Notes: generated by a model not told the origin, from the sequence alone. A DNA stretch of 64,000 nucleotides from Ohtaekwangia sp966211525 (GCA_966211525.1 CBIHOZ010000002.1:1-64000), one strand, 5' to 3'; shown: positions 35,579 through 44,942, counted from the stretch's first letter. Made by a program: numbers and translations.

Positions 35579-37693
35579 ATGCAAAGCTTTCGCACAGAAC
35601 TTGAAGATTTGAACAATCCGGTAGTAGCACGGGATATTCTCGACCTCGAAAAGAAGATCCGTCTTTTCCGTGAGGGTAAGATTGATGATGATAAGTTCCG
35701 CAGCCTCCGACTCGCCCGAGGTATATATGGGCAACGTCAGTCGGGTGTTCAGATGATTCGCATTAAACTTCCGCTGGGTCGCGTTACTACAAAACAGCTT
35801 CGAAGAATCGCAGATATATCAGATGAGTATGCCAGTAAAAACCTGCATGCTACAACACGCCAGGATATACAGATTCACTTTGTAAGTCTGGACCGTACAC
35901 CTGAGCTGTGGGCTAAACTTGAGAAAGATGATATCACGACACGCGAAGCCTGTGGTAACACGGTGCGTAACGTAACAGCATCGGATCTTGCCGGTATAGA
36001 TCCGAAAGAACCATTTGACGTATCGCCACACGCGTATGAAACATTCCGCTACTTTCTGCGCAACCCGGTTTGCCAGGAGATGGGACGGAAATTCAAAATA
36101 TCTTTTTCTTCCAGTGATGATGATACTGCGTTCAGTTTTATTCACGATCTCGGGTTCATTCCGAAAATCGTTGATGGAAAGCGTGGCTTCAAAGTTATGA
36201 TCGGTGGTGGACTTGGAGCCAATCCATACCTCGCGCTGGTTGCTTATGAGTTTTTGGAAGAAGACCAGGTTATTCCATTTACGGAAGCTGTGTTGCGCGT
36301 ATTTGATCGCTATGGTGAACGTACACGCAGAATGAAAGCACGCTTCAAATTTTTACTCGATGACTTCGGTCTTGAAAAGATCATGGCGTTGGTGGAAGAA
36401 GAAAGACGCGCCTTGAAAGTGCAGCAATACCCGATCGACCTGAATGTATTACCTGGACCTGTATTGCCGGAATCTATACCAACAGCAGAACCGACTTTAG
36501 CTGACCCTGCTAAATATGAGCGCTGGTATAGAACCAATGTGTTCAAACAAAAACAAGATGGCTTCTACGGAGTATATGTGAAACTTCCGCTCGGCAATAT
36601 GTCATCTACATTGACAAGAAGCTTTGCAGATATAGTGGATCAGTATGCAGCAACGGAATTACGCATCACCGTTAACCAAGGATATCTCCTTCGCTACGTG
36701 CGTCCCGAAGCATTGAAGCATCTATATATAGCACTGGATAAACTCGCGCTGGCAGAACCAGGCTTCGATAGTGTTGCAGATATAACGGCTTGCCCCGGAA
36801 CAGAATCGTGTAACCTCGCTATATCCGACAGTACCAACGTATCTCTTGCATTGGAGAAAGTGATTCGTGAAGAATATCCGGAGATGGTATTCAACACCGA
36901 TATCAAAATCAAAATCAGCGGATGTCCTAACTCATGCGGACAGCACGGTTTGGCCGGTATAGGTTTACACGGCAGTACAATAAAAGATAAACAGGGAAAA
37001 GTATTACCGGCACTGGTTGTGTTACTCGGTGGTGGTAAACTGAAAGATGGTGAAGGTATAATTTCCGACAAGATCCTGAAGATCCCAAGCAAGCGCGGTC
37101 CGCAGGCATTGCGTATACTGTTTGATGATTATGAAACGAACAGCCAGGATGGCGAGTACTATCATGATTACTTCAAACGTCTTGGAAGAAATCACTTTTA
37201 TACTTTGCTGAAACCGCTCGGTGATCTGACAACCGTTGAGCCGTCAGACTATATCGACTGGGGTGAAGAGCATAACTTCATTCTGCATACTGCAGTAGGG
37301 GAGTGTGCCGGTGTAATTATAGACCTGGTCGCAACACTGTTCTACGAATCAGAAGAAAAACTCGAATGGTCGAAAGAAGCATTGCGTAATGCACAGTATG
37401 CTGACTCTATATATCACAGCTATAGCGCATTTATCAATACTGCGAAAGCGATGTTGCTGACGCGTGATGTAAAACCAAGCACGCAGATACAAGTGCTGAA
37501 TGATTTTCAGACACACTTTATAGAGACTGGTAACTTCCCGCTGGCAGCAAACTTCCGCGAGTTCGTACTGCGCATTAACAAGAGCGAACCAACCGAAGAA
37601 TTTGCTATAGCATATCTTGAAGATTCTAAAAAATTCCTGACGGATATAGTTGCTTATCGTGCGGCTGTAACGAATGAGGTAGCTGTAAAATGA
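35579..37693 (+). CDS. Siroheme / [4Fe-4S] sulfite (or nitrite) reductase with C-terminal extension
   Basis: 704 residues. Two ferredoxin-like/siroheme repeats are followed by the cluster ligands: ACPGTESCNLA (CxxxxxC) and GCPNSCGQHG (CxxxC). The catalytic reductase body ends near residue 560. A further about 130 residues follow that ordinary sulfite reductases lack, helical and possibly HEPN-like (HSYSAFINTAKAMLLT). The enzyme reduces sulfite to sulfide, or nitrite to ammonia, with six electrons. The following siroheme genes fit both; the Cys leader favours sulfite. It overlaps the next gene by 4 nt. Confidence 0.88.
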   Translation: MQSFRTELEDLNNPVVARDILDLEKKIRLFREGKIDDDKFRSLRLARGIYGQRQSGVQMIRIKLPLGRVTTKQLRRIADISDEYASKNLHATTRQDIQIHFVSLDRTPELWAKLEKDDITTREACGNTVRNVTASDLAGIDPKEPFDVSPHAYETFRYFLRNPVCQEMGRKFKISFSSSDDDTAFSFIHDLGFIPKIVDGKRGFKVMIGGGLGANPYLALVAYEFLEEDQVIPFTEAVLRVFDRYGERTRRMKARFKFLLDDFGLEKIMALVEEERRALKVQQYPIDLNVLPGPVLPESIPTAEPTLADPAKYERWYRTNVFKQKQDGFYGVYVKLPLGNMSSTLTRSFADIVDQYAATELRITVNQGYLLRYVRPEALKHLYIALDKLALAEPGFDSVADITACPGTESCNLAISDSTNVSLALEKVIREEYPEMVFNTDIKIKISGCPNSCGQHGLAGIGLHGSTIKDKQGKVLPALVVLLGGGKLKDGEGIISDKILKIPSKRGPQALRILFDDYETNSQDGEYYHDYFKRLGRNHFYTLLKPLGDLTTVEPSDYIDWGEEHNFILHTAVGECAGVIIDLVATLFYESEEKLEWSKEALRNAQYADSIYHSYSAFINTAKAMLLTRDVKPSTQIQVLNDFQTHFIETGNFPLAANFREFVLRINKSEPTEEFAIAYLEDSKKFLTDIVAYRAAVTNEVAVK

Positions 37694-38472
37694 TCGACAC
37701 GATCTCCATCATAGAAAAAGAACCGCGTCTCACACTGGTAGGAGCCGGCCCGGGTGATGCTGAACTCATCACCGTCAAGGCTATAAATATGCTGAAGAAA
37801 GCTGATGTCGTGTTGTACGATGCATTGGTTTCGGCAGATATACTCGAGTGGATACCGAAAGGTGTTCCTGCCTTTTCAGTAGGCAAACGTGCCGGTGAAC
37901 ATTCCTATAAACAGGAAGAGATCAACGAGCTTATCGTTGACTTCGCGTATCGCTACGGACACGTAGTACGTTTAAAAGGTGGAGACCCGTTTGTATTTGG
38001 AAGAGGCTCTGAAGAAATAGAATATGCTGAAGCACACGGAGTACATACCGATGTAGTACCCGGTATAAGCAGTGCTGTAGCAGTACCCGCGAGTTTGAAG
38101 ATACCCGTAACAGCACGTGGCATCAGCGAAAGTTTCTGGGTGGTTACCGGCACAACAAAAACGGGAGCTGTCTCTGCAGATATAGCCTTGGCTGCACAAT
38201 CAACAGCCACTGTAGTTATACTCATGGGACTGAATAAACTCCCGGAGATTATGCAGGCTTTCGCAGATCATGGAAAAGCAGATATACCGGTAGCAGTTGT
38301 ACAAAACGGATCACTTCCTTCACAGAAAAGTGTTATCGGTACCGTTCGCTCCATTGCTGAACAAGCTCAAACCAACGGCATTGGCTCACCGGCCATTATC
38401 ATTGTAGGCGAAGTAGTGCGTTATGCACAGGCTCTTGAAAAGGTGGTGGTAGCTACCAAATCCATTGCTTAA
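37690..38472 (+). CDS. cobA: Uroporphyrinogen-III C-methyltransferase
   Basis: 260 residues of the SUMT type. LVGAGPGDAELITVKA at the start, the VVRLKGGDPFVFGRG segment and VPGISSAVAVPA are diagnostic. It methylates uroporphyrinogen III twice to precorrin-2, the first step to siroheme, the cofactor of the reductase encoded just upstream (ATGA overlap). It is a stand-alone SUMT, with the dehydrogenase/chelatase on a separate gene 136 nt downstream, not a CysG fusion. Confidence 0.94.
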   Translation: MIDTISIIEKEPRLTLVGAGPGDAELITVKAINMLKKADVVLYDALVSADILEWIPKGVPAFSVGKRAGEHSYKQEEINELIVDFAYRYGHVVRLKGGDPFVFGRGSEEIEYAEAHGVHTDVVPGISSAVAVPASLKIPVTARGISESFWVVTGTTKTGAVSADIALAAQSTATVVILMGLNKLPEIMQAFADHGKADIPVAVVQNGSLPSQKSVIGTVRSIAEQAQTNGIGSPAIIIVGEVVRYAQALEKVVVATKSIA

Positions 38473-38608
38473 GAATAAAACCAGCAACGACGCGACTATA
38501 GATATAGTATATCTGTAGTGGTGTGTAAAAGCATAAAAGAATATAAAACCCAAAAAATAAAATAAATGTCTAACAACAATTGTCTTACTTCTAACAGTTA
38601 AAAATGCC

Positions 38609-39208
38609 ATGGAACGCAACAACCTTTTTCCCGTTTTCCTGAAACTTGAATCACTGAGCACCCTTATCGTAGGGGGCGGTAATGTTGGGTTGGAAAAACT
38701 CACAGCAGTGTTAAAGAACAGTCCCGCTGCCAACGTAACAGTCGTGGCACGCAGCATCCAGGAACCGATAAAGGAACTTGCACGAAAACATGAGCACGTC
38801 AAATGGGAGGAACGCAATTTCAAGTTGTGGGATTTGTGGGATAAAGATCTCGTGATACTGGCTACCGATAACCGCCAGCTTCATGAAACCATTCGTAAGT
38901 TTGCACGAACCCGTAAGCTGCTTATCAATGTAGCGGATACACCGGACTTGTGCGATTTTTATCTCGGATCGGTAGTAACCAAAGGTAATTTAAAGATCGG
39001 TGTATCAACCAATGGAAAGTCGCCAACGATGTCCAAGCGGATACGCGAGTACCTGGAAGAAGCACTGCCGGATGATACCAACGATCTGCTTAACAACATG
39101 CACAAAATACGCGAGCAGATTAAAGGAGACTTCAGTCACAAAGTAAAAGTGCTGAACGATATAACGACTTCGTTTTTGGAAAGTGGAACTGCTCCGGCAA
39201 ATCCATAA
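38609..39208 (+). CDS. Met8/CysG-N type precorrin-2 dehydrogenase (siroheme synthase)
   Basis: 199 residues: a Rossmann domain with the NAD motif LIVGGGNVGLEKL (residues 19-31), the block ILATDNRQLHETI, and the STNGKSPTMSKRIREYLEE segment of the siroheme synthase N-terminal domain. It oxidises precorrin-2 to sirohydrochlorin and in Met8-like proteins also inserts iron. It completes the siroheme supply for the reductase. The preceding 136-nt gap contains an imperfect AT-rich inverted repeat near 38502-38520. Confidence 0.9.
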   Translation: MERNNLFPVFLKLESLSTLIVGGGNVGLEKLTAVLKNSPAANVTVVARSIQEPIKELARKHEHVKWEERNFKLWDLWDKDLVILATDNRQLHETIRKFARTRKLLINVADTPDLCDFYLGSVVTKGNLKIGVSTNGKSPTMSKRIREYLEEALPDDTNDLLNNMHKIREQIKGDFSHKVKVLNDITTSFLESGTAPANP

Positions 39209-39233
39209 GATATAGCTACAACCAGACGCTCAA

Positions 39234-39275
39234 TCACAAAATCCGGTATATATACTCCGGGTTTTGTGATTTTTT
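39234..39275. terminator. Strong bidirectional terminator after the siroheme operon
   Basis: A 13-bp stem (TCACAAAATCCGG against CCGGGTTTTGTGA, one G-T pair) with a 10-nt loop, followed by TTTTTT. It separates the plus-strand siroheme synthase from the convergent oxidoreductase and overlaps the last bases of the latter. Confidence 0.85.
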
Positions 39276-40464
39276 ATTTGAGTGCACCCCGAAATATACC
39301 CGGAGGAACAGCCTTCCCTGCAAATGTATTTGCCACCAGTTCGCCTAAAGCCGGACCATGTTTAAAGCCATGACCGGAACCTCCACCCAGCAATACTATA
39401 TTTGCCGCATGCGGATGTACGTCAAAGATGAGATTACCATCCGGTGAATTTTCATAAGGACAAACGCGACTCTCCGTGAGCGGGGCATTTTTCAGTCCGG
39501 GAAAACGATGTGCGATGAACGTACGTGCTTTCGCGAGCACTTCCCGTGTTATACTTCGTTCACCTTGGGAAGGATCAAATATAGCACCCCGTATATCCAC
39601 ACCGATCTTGAAACCACGATGTGCATTACCGGCTATACCATAGTAAAAATCGTTACCATCAACATCAACCCATACGGGAAAGTTGTCATAGAGGGATGCA
39701 TACGCGGCCGGTACACCAAAGTAGTATACCTCTTGTTTAGTACAGGTGATGACATCGCTGAGTATATCCGGAAATATTTTGCCGAGCCACGATCCGCACG
39801 CAAACAAGTATACATCTGCCTGCAACGATCGCCCATCCGATAATTTTACAGCGTCCAGTTGCCGTTGATATATAGTGCCGGGAGTAACCTCTGCCTGTAT
39901 ATAGTTACCGTCTTCTTTGATAAATTGATCCAGCACCGCCTGACAAGCTTCACGTGCTTTCAGATAGCCACCATACGGATCGAGGTAAGCGTGGTGCAGA
40001 TCATCGGTATATATAATGGGAAACCGTTTCTTTAATTCTGGTATCGAGAGACGTTCATACTCCATGGCATGTTTTTGCGCGAACGGAATTGAGTCATCCA
40101 CCAATGGAGTCGCCTCTTCATAGCAGAACCACAATACACCCGAGTTGTGAAAGAGTTTTTTATTGAACTGCTTTTCGTTCTCTTTCCACAAGGCAAGTGC
40201 CCGCACATTCAAATCAAAATATACTTCATTAGCACCGTAGGTAGAACGTATCACACGCGTTTCATCCCCGGAGCTCGCCCGCGAATTACCGGGTCCCCAC
40301 GCATCCACCAAAGTAACCTTATACCCCTGACGCAAAAGATATAGCGCAGACCACCCCCCAAACGCACTAGCCCCGACCACCACGATGTTTGAACCCCTTG
40401 TGAATGTGGGAAAGGGCGTGGCCTTTGTTGGGATATTTGTAGTTGGTGAGAATGTGGTGGTCAA
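39274..40464 (-). CDS. FAD-dependent oxidoreductase of the DAO / sarcosine-oxidase-like family
   Basis: 396 residues with a TTG start at 40464 and an unusual Thr/Pro-rich first 28 residues. The FAD-binding motif is IVVVGASAFGGWSALYLLRQG, followed by the acidic residue of VTLVDAWGPG. The R/S-rich block SRASSGDETRVIRSTYG and the late ENSPDGNLIFDVHP and LGGGSGHGFKHGPALGE segments match sarcosine oxidase / N-methyl-tryptophan oxidase-like enzymes, which bind FAD covalently through a Cys (a VCPYENSPDGN Cys is present). The substrate is unknown. Family D repeats start right at its 5' end. Confidence 0.85.
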   Translation of the reverse strand: MTTTFSPTTNIPTKATPFPTFTRGSNIVVVGASAFGGWSALYLLRQGYKVTLVDAWGPGNSRASSGDETRVIRSTYGANEVYFDLNVRALALWKENEKQFNKKLFHNSGVLWFCYEEATPLVDDSIPFAQKHAMEYERLSIPELKKRFPIIYTDDLHHAYLDPYGGYLKAREACQAVLDQFIKEDGNYIQAEVTPGTIYQRQLDAVKLSDGRSLQADVYLFACGSWLGKIFPDILSDVITCTKQEVYYFGVPAAYASLYDNFPVWVDVDGNDFYYGIAGNAHRGFKIGVDIRGAIFDPSQGERSITREVLAKARTFIAHRFPGLKNAPLTESRVCPYENSPDGNLIFDVHPHAANIVLLGGGSGHGFKHGPALGELVANTFAGKAVPPGIFRGALK

Positions 40465-40581
40465 TGTGTTGAGGTGTTTAGGTGTTTATGTGTTTAGGTT
40501 TTGAATGTGTTTAGGTTTTGAATGTGTTTAGGTTTGAATGTGTTTTGGTGTTTAGGTGTGTATGTGTTTATGTTTGGTGTA
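40465..40581. repeat. Family D gene-edge repeats upstream of the oxidoreductase
   Basis: Plus strand: GTGTTGAGGTGTTTAGGTG followed by repeated TGTTTAGG(TTTTGAA)TG units. On the minus strand the word AAACACCTAAACAC runs into the TTG start codon. Only the orientation pointing at the start is present here, so no hairpin forms in this copy. Units vary in length, unlike a strict tandem repeat. Confidence 0.7.
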
Positions 40582-40675
40582 ATCGGAAATGTTTATATGC
40601 CGAACGTGATTATAGTTGGCAGAAATTTAAAACAAGACTATATATAGAAGTATCGTTGAAGAACGATTTGTCTAC

Positions 40676-40840
40676 TTGCAGCCAGGAGCCAGCGGCCACT
40701 ACTGCTATATATAGCAGCTGCTTTTAACCTCGCAGCTCGAGGCTGGCAGCTCACTATATATTCGCCTCCAGCAGCTAGCAACCAGAAGCCAGCAGCCTTT
40801 AAAATCTCGCAGCTCATAGCTCAAGGCTCGTAGCTAATTC
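40676..40840 (-). repeat. Family A/B gene-edge repeats after pyrE
   Basis: Read from the pyrE stop codon on the minus strand: AATTAGCTACGAGCCTTGAG and ATGAGCTGCGAG (family A, to 40805), then GGCTGCTGGCTTCTGG and GCTAGCTGCTGG (family B, to about 40769). A second A-B set extends to 40676. A 16-bp perfect palindrome CTGCTATATATAGCAG lies at 40702-40717 in the second set. Confidence 0.72.
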
Positions 40841-41491
40841 TCACGGTTTCCAACTCGAAGGATCCACTCTCCAGGCTTTCAAAGAAACGAGCTGGTCGTT
40901 GGTGATATACTTTTGATCGAGTGCGTAGTTGATCAGGTAGTTGTAGTCGCTGAGACTTACCAGTGATGTGTTGGCTTCGTAGAAATTACGGGTCGCTATA
41001 TCAAAGCCGTAGTTGAAAATGGAAACCATTCCCAATACATTGAAGCCTGCGTCACGCAGTGCCTGTACGGCTTTGAGTGAGCTGCCTCCGGTTGATACCA
41101 GGTCTTCGATCACTACGACTTTCTGGTCTTTGGTAATTTTTCCTTCGATCAGATTTTCCATACCGTGATCTTTTGGTTTGGGACGCACGTATAGAAAAGG
41201 AAGCGTCATAGATTCTGCTACCAGTGCTCCCTGCGCAATGCCTGCTGTAGCGACACCTGCAATAGCTTCAACAGCCGGGTAGTTTTCACGAATAGCCTGC
41301 ACAAGACCATCACGAATGGCGGTGCGTACTTCCGGGAAGGAGAGTGATAACCTGTTGTCACAATAGATAGGCGATTTCCATCCGGAAGCCCACGTGAAAG
41401 GTTTTTGAGTGTTGAGTTTGATGGCTTGAATTTGAAGCAGCATAGAAGCTACTTTGCCAGCAGTTTGTTCCTGTACTTTTAAAATAGGCAT
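40841..41491 (-). CDS. pyrE: Orotate phosphoribosyltransferase
   Basis: 216 residues from the ATG at 41491; upstream Mets in a longer open frame are less likely. The PRPP-binding motif VVVIEDLVSTGGSSLKA and the blocks KPFTWASGWKSPIYCDNR and GVATAGIAQGALVAE are diagnostic. It makes orotidine 5'-monophosphate in pyrimidine synthesis. The gene is monocistronic and is followed directly by family A/B repeats. Confidence 0.95.
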   Translation of the reverse strand: MPILKVQEQTAGKVASMLLQIQAIKLNTQKPFTWASGWKSPIYCDNRLSLSFPEVRTAIRDGLVQAIRENYPAVEAIAGVATAGIAQGALVAESMTLPFLYVRPKPKDHGMENLIEGKITKDQKVVVIEDLVSTGGSSLKAVQALRDAGFNVLGMVSIFNYGFDIATRNFYEANTSLVSLSDYNYLINYALDQKYITNDQLVSLKAWRVDPSSWKP

Positions 41492-41677
41492 AGTCTCGAA
41501 AGTTATCACTAAATTTTGAATCGGGGAGAACGCAGCGCGGATCACATTAGCTCGTGAAATTTTTTTTGCTTCTATTCAATCCAGAAGGCGTTGTTAAAAA
41601 TCTTTTTTGAAACCGCTTGCCAGCTTCCAAATAATTTATTCTTTTGCGGACATGGTGAGGGCGTAAAATTGCACGGT

Positions 41678-42364
41678 ATGATCATTTTTATCAACGACAT
41701 TCCAGTCAGAATTCTTAAATCCACTGAAACGCCCGACACAGGTCGTATCAACCATACGGTGGATGCTGCCCTAACTCCGGTAACACAAGCGAGCCTGATT
41801 CATCATGTATGGATCAAAAATGTAGGCACTGCCGAGATAGATACCATTCTGGGTTTTCTCGATTCCAAAGTTCCTACCGGAGTATTGTCGCTATTGCTGT
41901 CGGTAACGGATTATCTTTTGATCCGAAATCACCTGCGCAGCAAGTTTAAAGTGATAAAGGCTGCCGGTGGTGTCATCCGGAAGAAGGACAAGTTCCTGAT
42001 GATTTACCGGATGAAGAAGTGGGATCTGCCGAAAGGCAAGAAAGAAAAAGGTGAGCGCTATAAAGAAACGGCTGTGCGTGAAGTACAGGAAGAGTGTAAT
42101 GTTTCGGTGCGACTCGGTAGAAAAGTATGCACTACGTGGCATACCTATACTATGAATAAAAACGCGATGATGAAAAAGACGCGCTGGTATATCATGGACC
42201 TGGTAGATGATTCACGCATGCGCCCGGCCGTGGAGGAGGATATAGAAGAAGTTCGCTGGATGAACCGGAAGGAAGTATACCATGCGCTGGAACACTCCTA
42301 TAAATCCATCAGCTATGTTATTGAGCGCTATTACGAAAAAACAGAATTGAAATCTGCACGTTAA
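41678..42364 (+). CDS. Nudix hydrolase with N-terminal extension
   Basis: 228 residues from ATG 41678. An N-terminal region of about 95 residues, including DTGRINHTVDAAL, precedes the Nudix domain (AAGGVIRKKDKFLMIYRMKK). The Nudix box is GKKEKGERYKETAVREVQEECNV, matching GX5EX7REUXEEXGU except that Cys replaces the Gly. It hydrolyses some nucleoside diphosphate-linked compound. The N-terminal region is not one I recognise. A bidirectional terminator follows. Confidence 0.85.
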   Translation: MIIFINDIPVRILKSTETPDTGRINHTVDAALTPVTQASLIHHVWIKNVGTAEIDTILGFLDSKVPTGVLSLLLSVTDYLLIRNHLRSKFKVIKAAGGVIRKKDKFLMIYRMKKWDLPKGKKEKGERYKETAVREVQEECNVSVRLGRKVCTTWHTYTMNKNAMMKKTRWYIMDLVDDSRMRPAVEEDIEEVRWMNRKEVYHALEHSYKSISYVIERYYEKTELKSAR

Positions 42365-42386
42365 AAATTTGCCACAGCTATAAACG

Positions 42387-42414
42387 AAAAATCCAGCGTT
42401 CACGCTGGATTTTT
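42387..42414. terminator. Bidirectional terminator between the Nudix gene and coaD
   Basis: A perfect 12-bp stem (AAAAATCCAGCG and its complement) with the loop TTCA. The A run on one side and the T run on the other give a T tract on both strands. Confidence 0.85.
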
Positions 42415-42437
42415 TATTTTCTGAAAGTATATACCTG

Positions 42438-42896
42438 TTAAAGTTTATAGGGGAGGAACTGCGAAACGTCTCCGCCATACTTATGTACTTCCCGTACAAT
42501 AGACGAACTGATCCACGCGAGTTGTGGTGTGGTGATCAGAAATACAGACTCCAGGTCTTCGTAAAGTTTTCGGTTTACCTGCGATATACTGTTCTCGTAT
42601 TCGAAATCGGTAGTGTTGCGTAGACCGCGTAACAGGAATTGAGCACCTTGCTTGCGGGCATAGGTAGCAGTCAGCTCCGAGTACGTGATCACTTTTATAG
42701 CCGGATATTTTTCGAAAGTCTGCTCGATGTAACCGATCATTTTATCAATCGGGAAGTAGCGATTACTCTTCGAAGGATTATGCCCGATGGCAACAATAAT
42801 CTCATCAAACACCTGCAGCCCGCGCAATACTATATCTTCATGCCCTTTTGTAAATGGATCAAACGAGCCGGGAAAGAGTGCAATACGTTTACTCAT
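42438..42896 (-). CDS. coaD: Phosphopantetheine adenylyltransferase
   Basis: 152 residues. The nucleotidyltransferase motif FPGSFDPFTKGHEDIVLRG (TxGH), the RGLRNTTDFEYE block and the C-terminal ISSSIVREVHKYGGDV are characteristic of CoaD. It makes dephospho-CoA from 4'-phosphopantetheine and ATP. It follows the DUF3822 gene by 4 nt, an arrangement that I recall as common in Bacteroidota. Confidence 0.96.
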   Translation of the reverse strand: MSKRIALFPGSFDPFTKGHEDIVLRGLQVFDEIIVAIGHNPSKSNRYFPIDKMIGYIEQTFEKYPAIKVITYSELTATYARKQGAQFLLRGLRNTTDFEYENSISQVNRKLYEDLESVFLITTPQLAWISSSIVREVHKYGGDVSQFLPYKL

Positions 42897-42900
42897 GGTT

Positions 42901-43788
42901 TTACTCCATCAGGTAGATGCTGTATAAGTCGAAGAAGTGGTGATCCTGTAATTCATCAAACCCGTAGCTGAAAGCCAGGTTGGCAGGTCTTTCACCGAAG
43001 ATCACGTTATTAATATACTTGTATAGTTCGTGGTAGTGAGGCGAGTTCTTGCCTATATATCCCCACAACACAACCTGGCTGGTTTGCTGGTTCATATTGA
43101 GCGACTTCATCACCAGCATGATATACTTCACGTAATCTGAAAATTCTTTGATAGCAAACTGGTTGTAGTAAATGAGCTTGCCATCTCTGCAGGATAGAAT
43201 GTGCAGCTTGAACCGGTCTACATATATATATAGCGGGTTATCATTCCGCTGCATGGATGCCTGAAGCGTGCCTTCGATCAAGGCTGCTGACTGGTGTGTA
43301 AATACCGGTCTGTTATTCGGGTATAAACCATCGAGCCAGTTCTTCAGATCTTTGTTAACAGCAAATACGGTTACGGCTTGCGTAGTAGGATTTACCGTTG
43401 AAAGGAAGTCTTCTTTCTGCGGATCTACGTGTGCATTGAACTTCAGGTAATCGGCCATCGCTTCTTCCGCGAAGAGTGCCTGCGGTACCTGTACAAATTT
43501 CTGACTCTTGAGTGATATGCGGATCTTTTTCCAGAAGCCTGCCTTCAATAAAGCATGCGAATCAAAAAGCTGGTCGAGCAGATATAGTAATTCCTGGTGA
43601 GAAGCGAGGTTGGGAAGAACAAAGTCTTCCAGCAAAAGCACCCGGTTTTCCTGCGGATCGATCACGCATAACTGAAAGTCACGGGTGCCAAGATGAATCA
43701 ACAAGTGGTATTGATGAATAAACTCTTCATCGAAACGTTCATCCCGTACTTTCTTGATGAGCTTATAATTGAGCGTGGTTGTTTGCAA
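42901..43788 (-). CDS. DUF3822 family protein
   Basis: 295 residues with a TTG start at 43788; no ATG is available near the N-terminus. The sequence lacks signal peptide and membrane helices. Its two halves (LLIHLGTRDFQLCVIDPQ... and YIYVDRFKLHILSCRDGKLIYYNQF) resemble an actin/ASKHA-like fold, consistent with DUF3822, a Bacteroidota family of unknown function. It is the first gene of an operon with coaD. Confidence 0.85.
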   Translation of the reverse strand: MQTTTLNYKLIKKVRDERFDEEFIHQYHLLIHLGTRDFQLCVIDPQENRVLLLEDFVLPNLASHQELLYLLDQLFDSHALLKAGFWKKIRISLKSQKFVQVPQALFAEEAMADYLKFNAHVDPQKEDFLSTVNPTTQAVTVFAVNKDLKNWLDGLYPNNRPVFTHQSAALIEGTLQASMQRNDNPLYIYVDRFKLHILSCRDGKLIYYNQFAIKEFSDYVKYIMLVMKSLNMNQQTSQVVLWGYIGKNSPHYHELYKYINNVIFGERPANLAFSYGFDELQDHHFFDLYSIYLME

Positions 43789-43920
43789 AGTATATACTGT
43801 TTTCCGCTTGTAAGTTAGACCAAGGGCGAACCACCTTTTATAAAACTAAAAGTTCCGGGTTCTCTGCAATAATAAAGATTTTAGCGGGTAAATCACAAAA
43901 CAGATTGTACAGAACACCTA

Positions 43921-44385
43921 TTAAAGCGTGTAAAATCCATTTAGCGTGCGGATGTCGTTGGCATCGCGAATCAACCGGAATATACCATGTACCTGTTCCT
44001 GCGGCATGGAACGTATTTCATTTATGGTAAAGAATGCGGCTCCCTGTATGATGGGAAGCTCCGGATCTTTACCAGTCTGCAATTCTCCGGAAAGTCGGGT
44101 GGCCTCGAAAAATAATTCGACAGAATGCAGCGGTGCATTTATATACTCACAACCGAAAATAAATTTACCAGGCTTGATGACAAGGCCGGTTTCTTCCTGG
44201 AACTCGCGCTTGAGTGATTCTTCGAGTGATTCACCAAACTCGACACCACCTCCCGGCGGAGCCCAGAAATCGCTTTCATTCAGGGACTTGTGGTTTACCA
44301 TTAACAATTTATCAGTGTGCCAGCATAACCCGCAAACTCTTATTCTGACACGGTTTCCATAAACTCTGGCGATTTCTGCGTCCAT
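43921..44385 (-). CDS. Nudix hydrolase
   Basis: 154 residues, essentially one Nudix domain. The Nudix box GGGVEFGESLEESLKREFQEETGL is complete, with the conserved Glu pair. The core begins RVRIRVCGLCWHTDKLLMV. The substrate is unknown. It is divergent from the DUF1573 gene and unrelated in sequence outside the box to the Nudix gene at 41678. Confidence 0.9.
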   Translation of the reverse strand: MDAEIARVYGNRVRIRVCGLCWHTDKLLMVNHKSLNESDFWAPPGGGVEFGESLEESLKREFQEETGLVIKPGKFIFGCEYINAPLHSVELFFEATRLSGELQTGKDPELPIIQGAAFFTINEIRSMPQEQVHGIFRLIRDANDIRTLNGFYTL

Positions 44386-44484
44386 TCCGGTTACATGTTT
44401 AGTTAATTCGCATATTCAAATAAAGTCACACAAGGCATGTCAGAAATTTCGCTTTTTCTGGCAAAATTGTTGATTCGAACTGTT

Positions 44485-44492
44485 TAAATTTG
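44485..44492 (+). promoter_or_regulatory. Putative -7 box of the DUF1573 gene
   Basis: TAAATTTG matches TAnnTTTG exactly but begins 23 nt before the ATG at 44508, which leaves a short leader. The best -33 candidate (ATTG at 44466) is spaced only 15 nt away. Confidence 0.35.
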
Positions 44493-44507
44493 TAAAAAAA
44501 CTAAGAT

Positions 44508-44918
44508 ATGAAGAAGTACTTGTTATTAGTGGTTGTGCTGGGGTTGGCCGTTGGTGCTTTTGCCCAGTCTGCAAAAGTTAACGGACCGGTTATCGCATTC
44601 GAGAAGAAGACACATGATTTCGGTCAGATCGTTCAGGGCGATAAAGTGGAGCAGGTTTTCAAATTCACGAATACCGGAACTGAGCCTTTGATCATTACCA
44701 ACGTACAGGTAACATGCGGATGTACTACGCCAAAAGGATGGCCACGTGATCCGATTCAACCCGGTGGTAAAGGTGAAATTACAATAGCGTTCAACAGTGC
44801 AGGTAAAATCGGCCGTCAGGATAAAGTCGTTACGATCGTTTCAAACGCAGCTAACGCTGATGAAGCGAAGATATCTTTCACTACCCAGGTAGTTGAAAAG
44901 AAAGAGCAGCCTCAATAA
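44508..44918 (+). CDS. Exported DUF1573 protein
   Basis: 136 residues: signal peptide (YLLLVVVLGLAVGAFAQ), then one DUF1573 domain of the ASH/MSP-like Ig type. Its features are FEKKTHDFGQIVQGDKVEQVFKFTNTG (conserved DFG and the F-x-FTNTG strand), then ITNVQVTCGCTTP with the usual Cys pair and WPRDPIQPGGKGEI. These small periplasmic or surface proteins are abundant in Bacteroidota; the function is not known. A strong terminator follows 24 nt after the stop. Confidence 0.9.
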   Translation: MKKYLLLVVVLGLAVGAFAQSAKVNGPVIAFEKKTHDFGQIVQGDKVEQVFKFTNTGTEPLIITNVQVTCGCTTPKGWPRDPIQPGGKGEITIAFNSAGKIGRQDKVVTIVSNAANADEAKISFTTQVVEKKEQPQ

Positions 44919-44942
44919 GCTTTCTCTGAAAAAATTAAAATG

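Noticed and set aside
38565..38602. 11-codon ORF with one Cys before the siroheme synthase
   Set aside because: Too short, only one Cys codon and no terminator follows, unlike the leader at 35373.
40465..40581. CRISPR-like tandem repeat (TGTTTAGG units)
   Set aside because: Units are too short and variable, there are no unique spacers of constant length and no cas genes.
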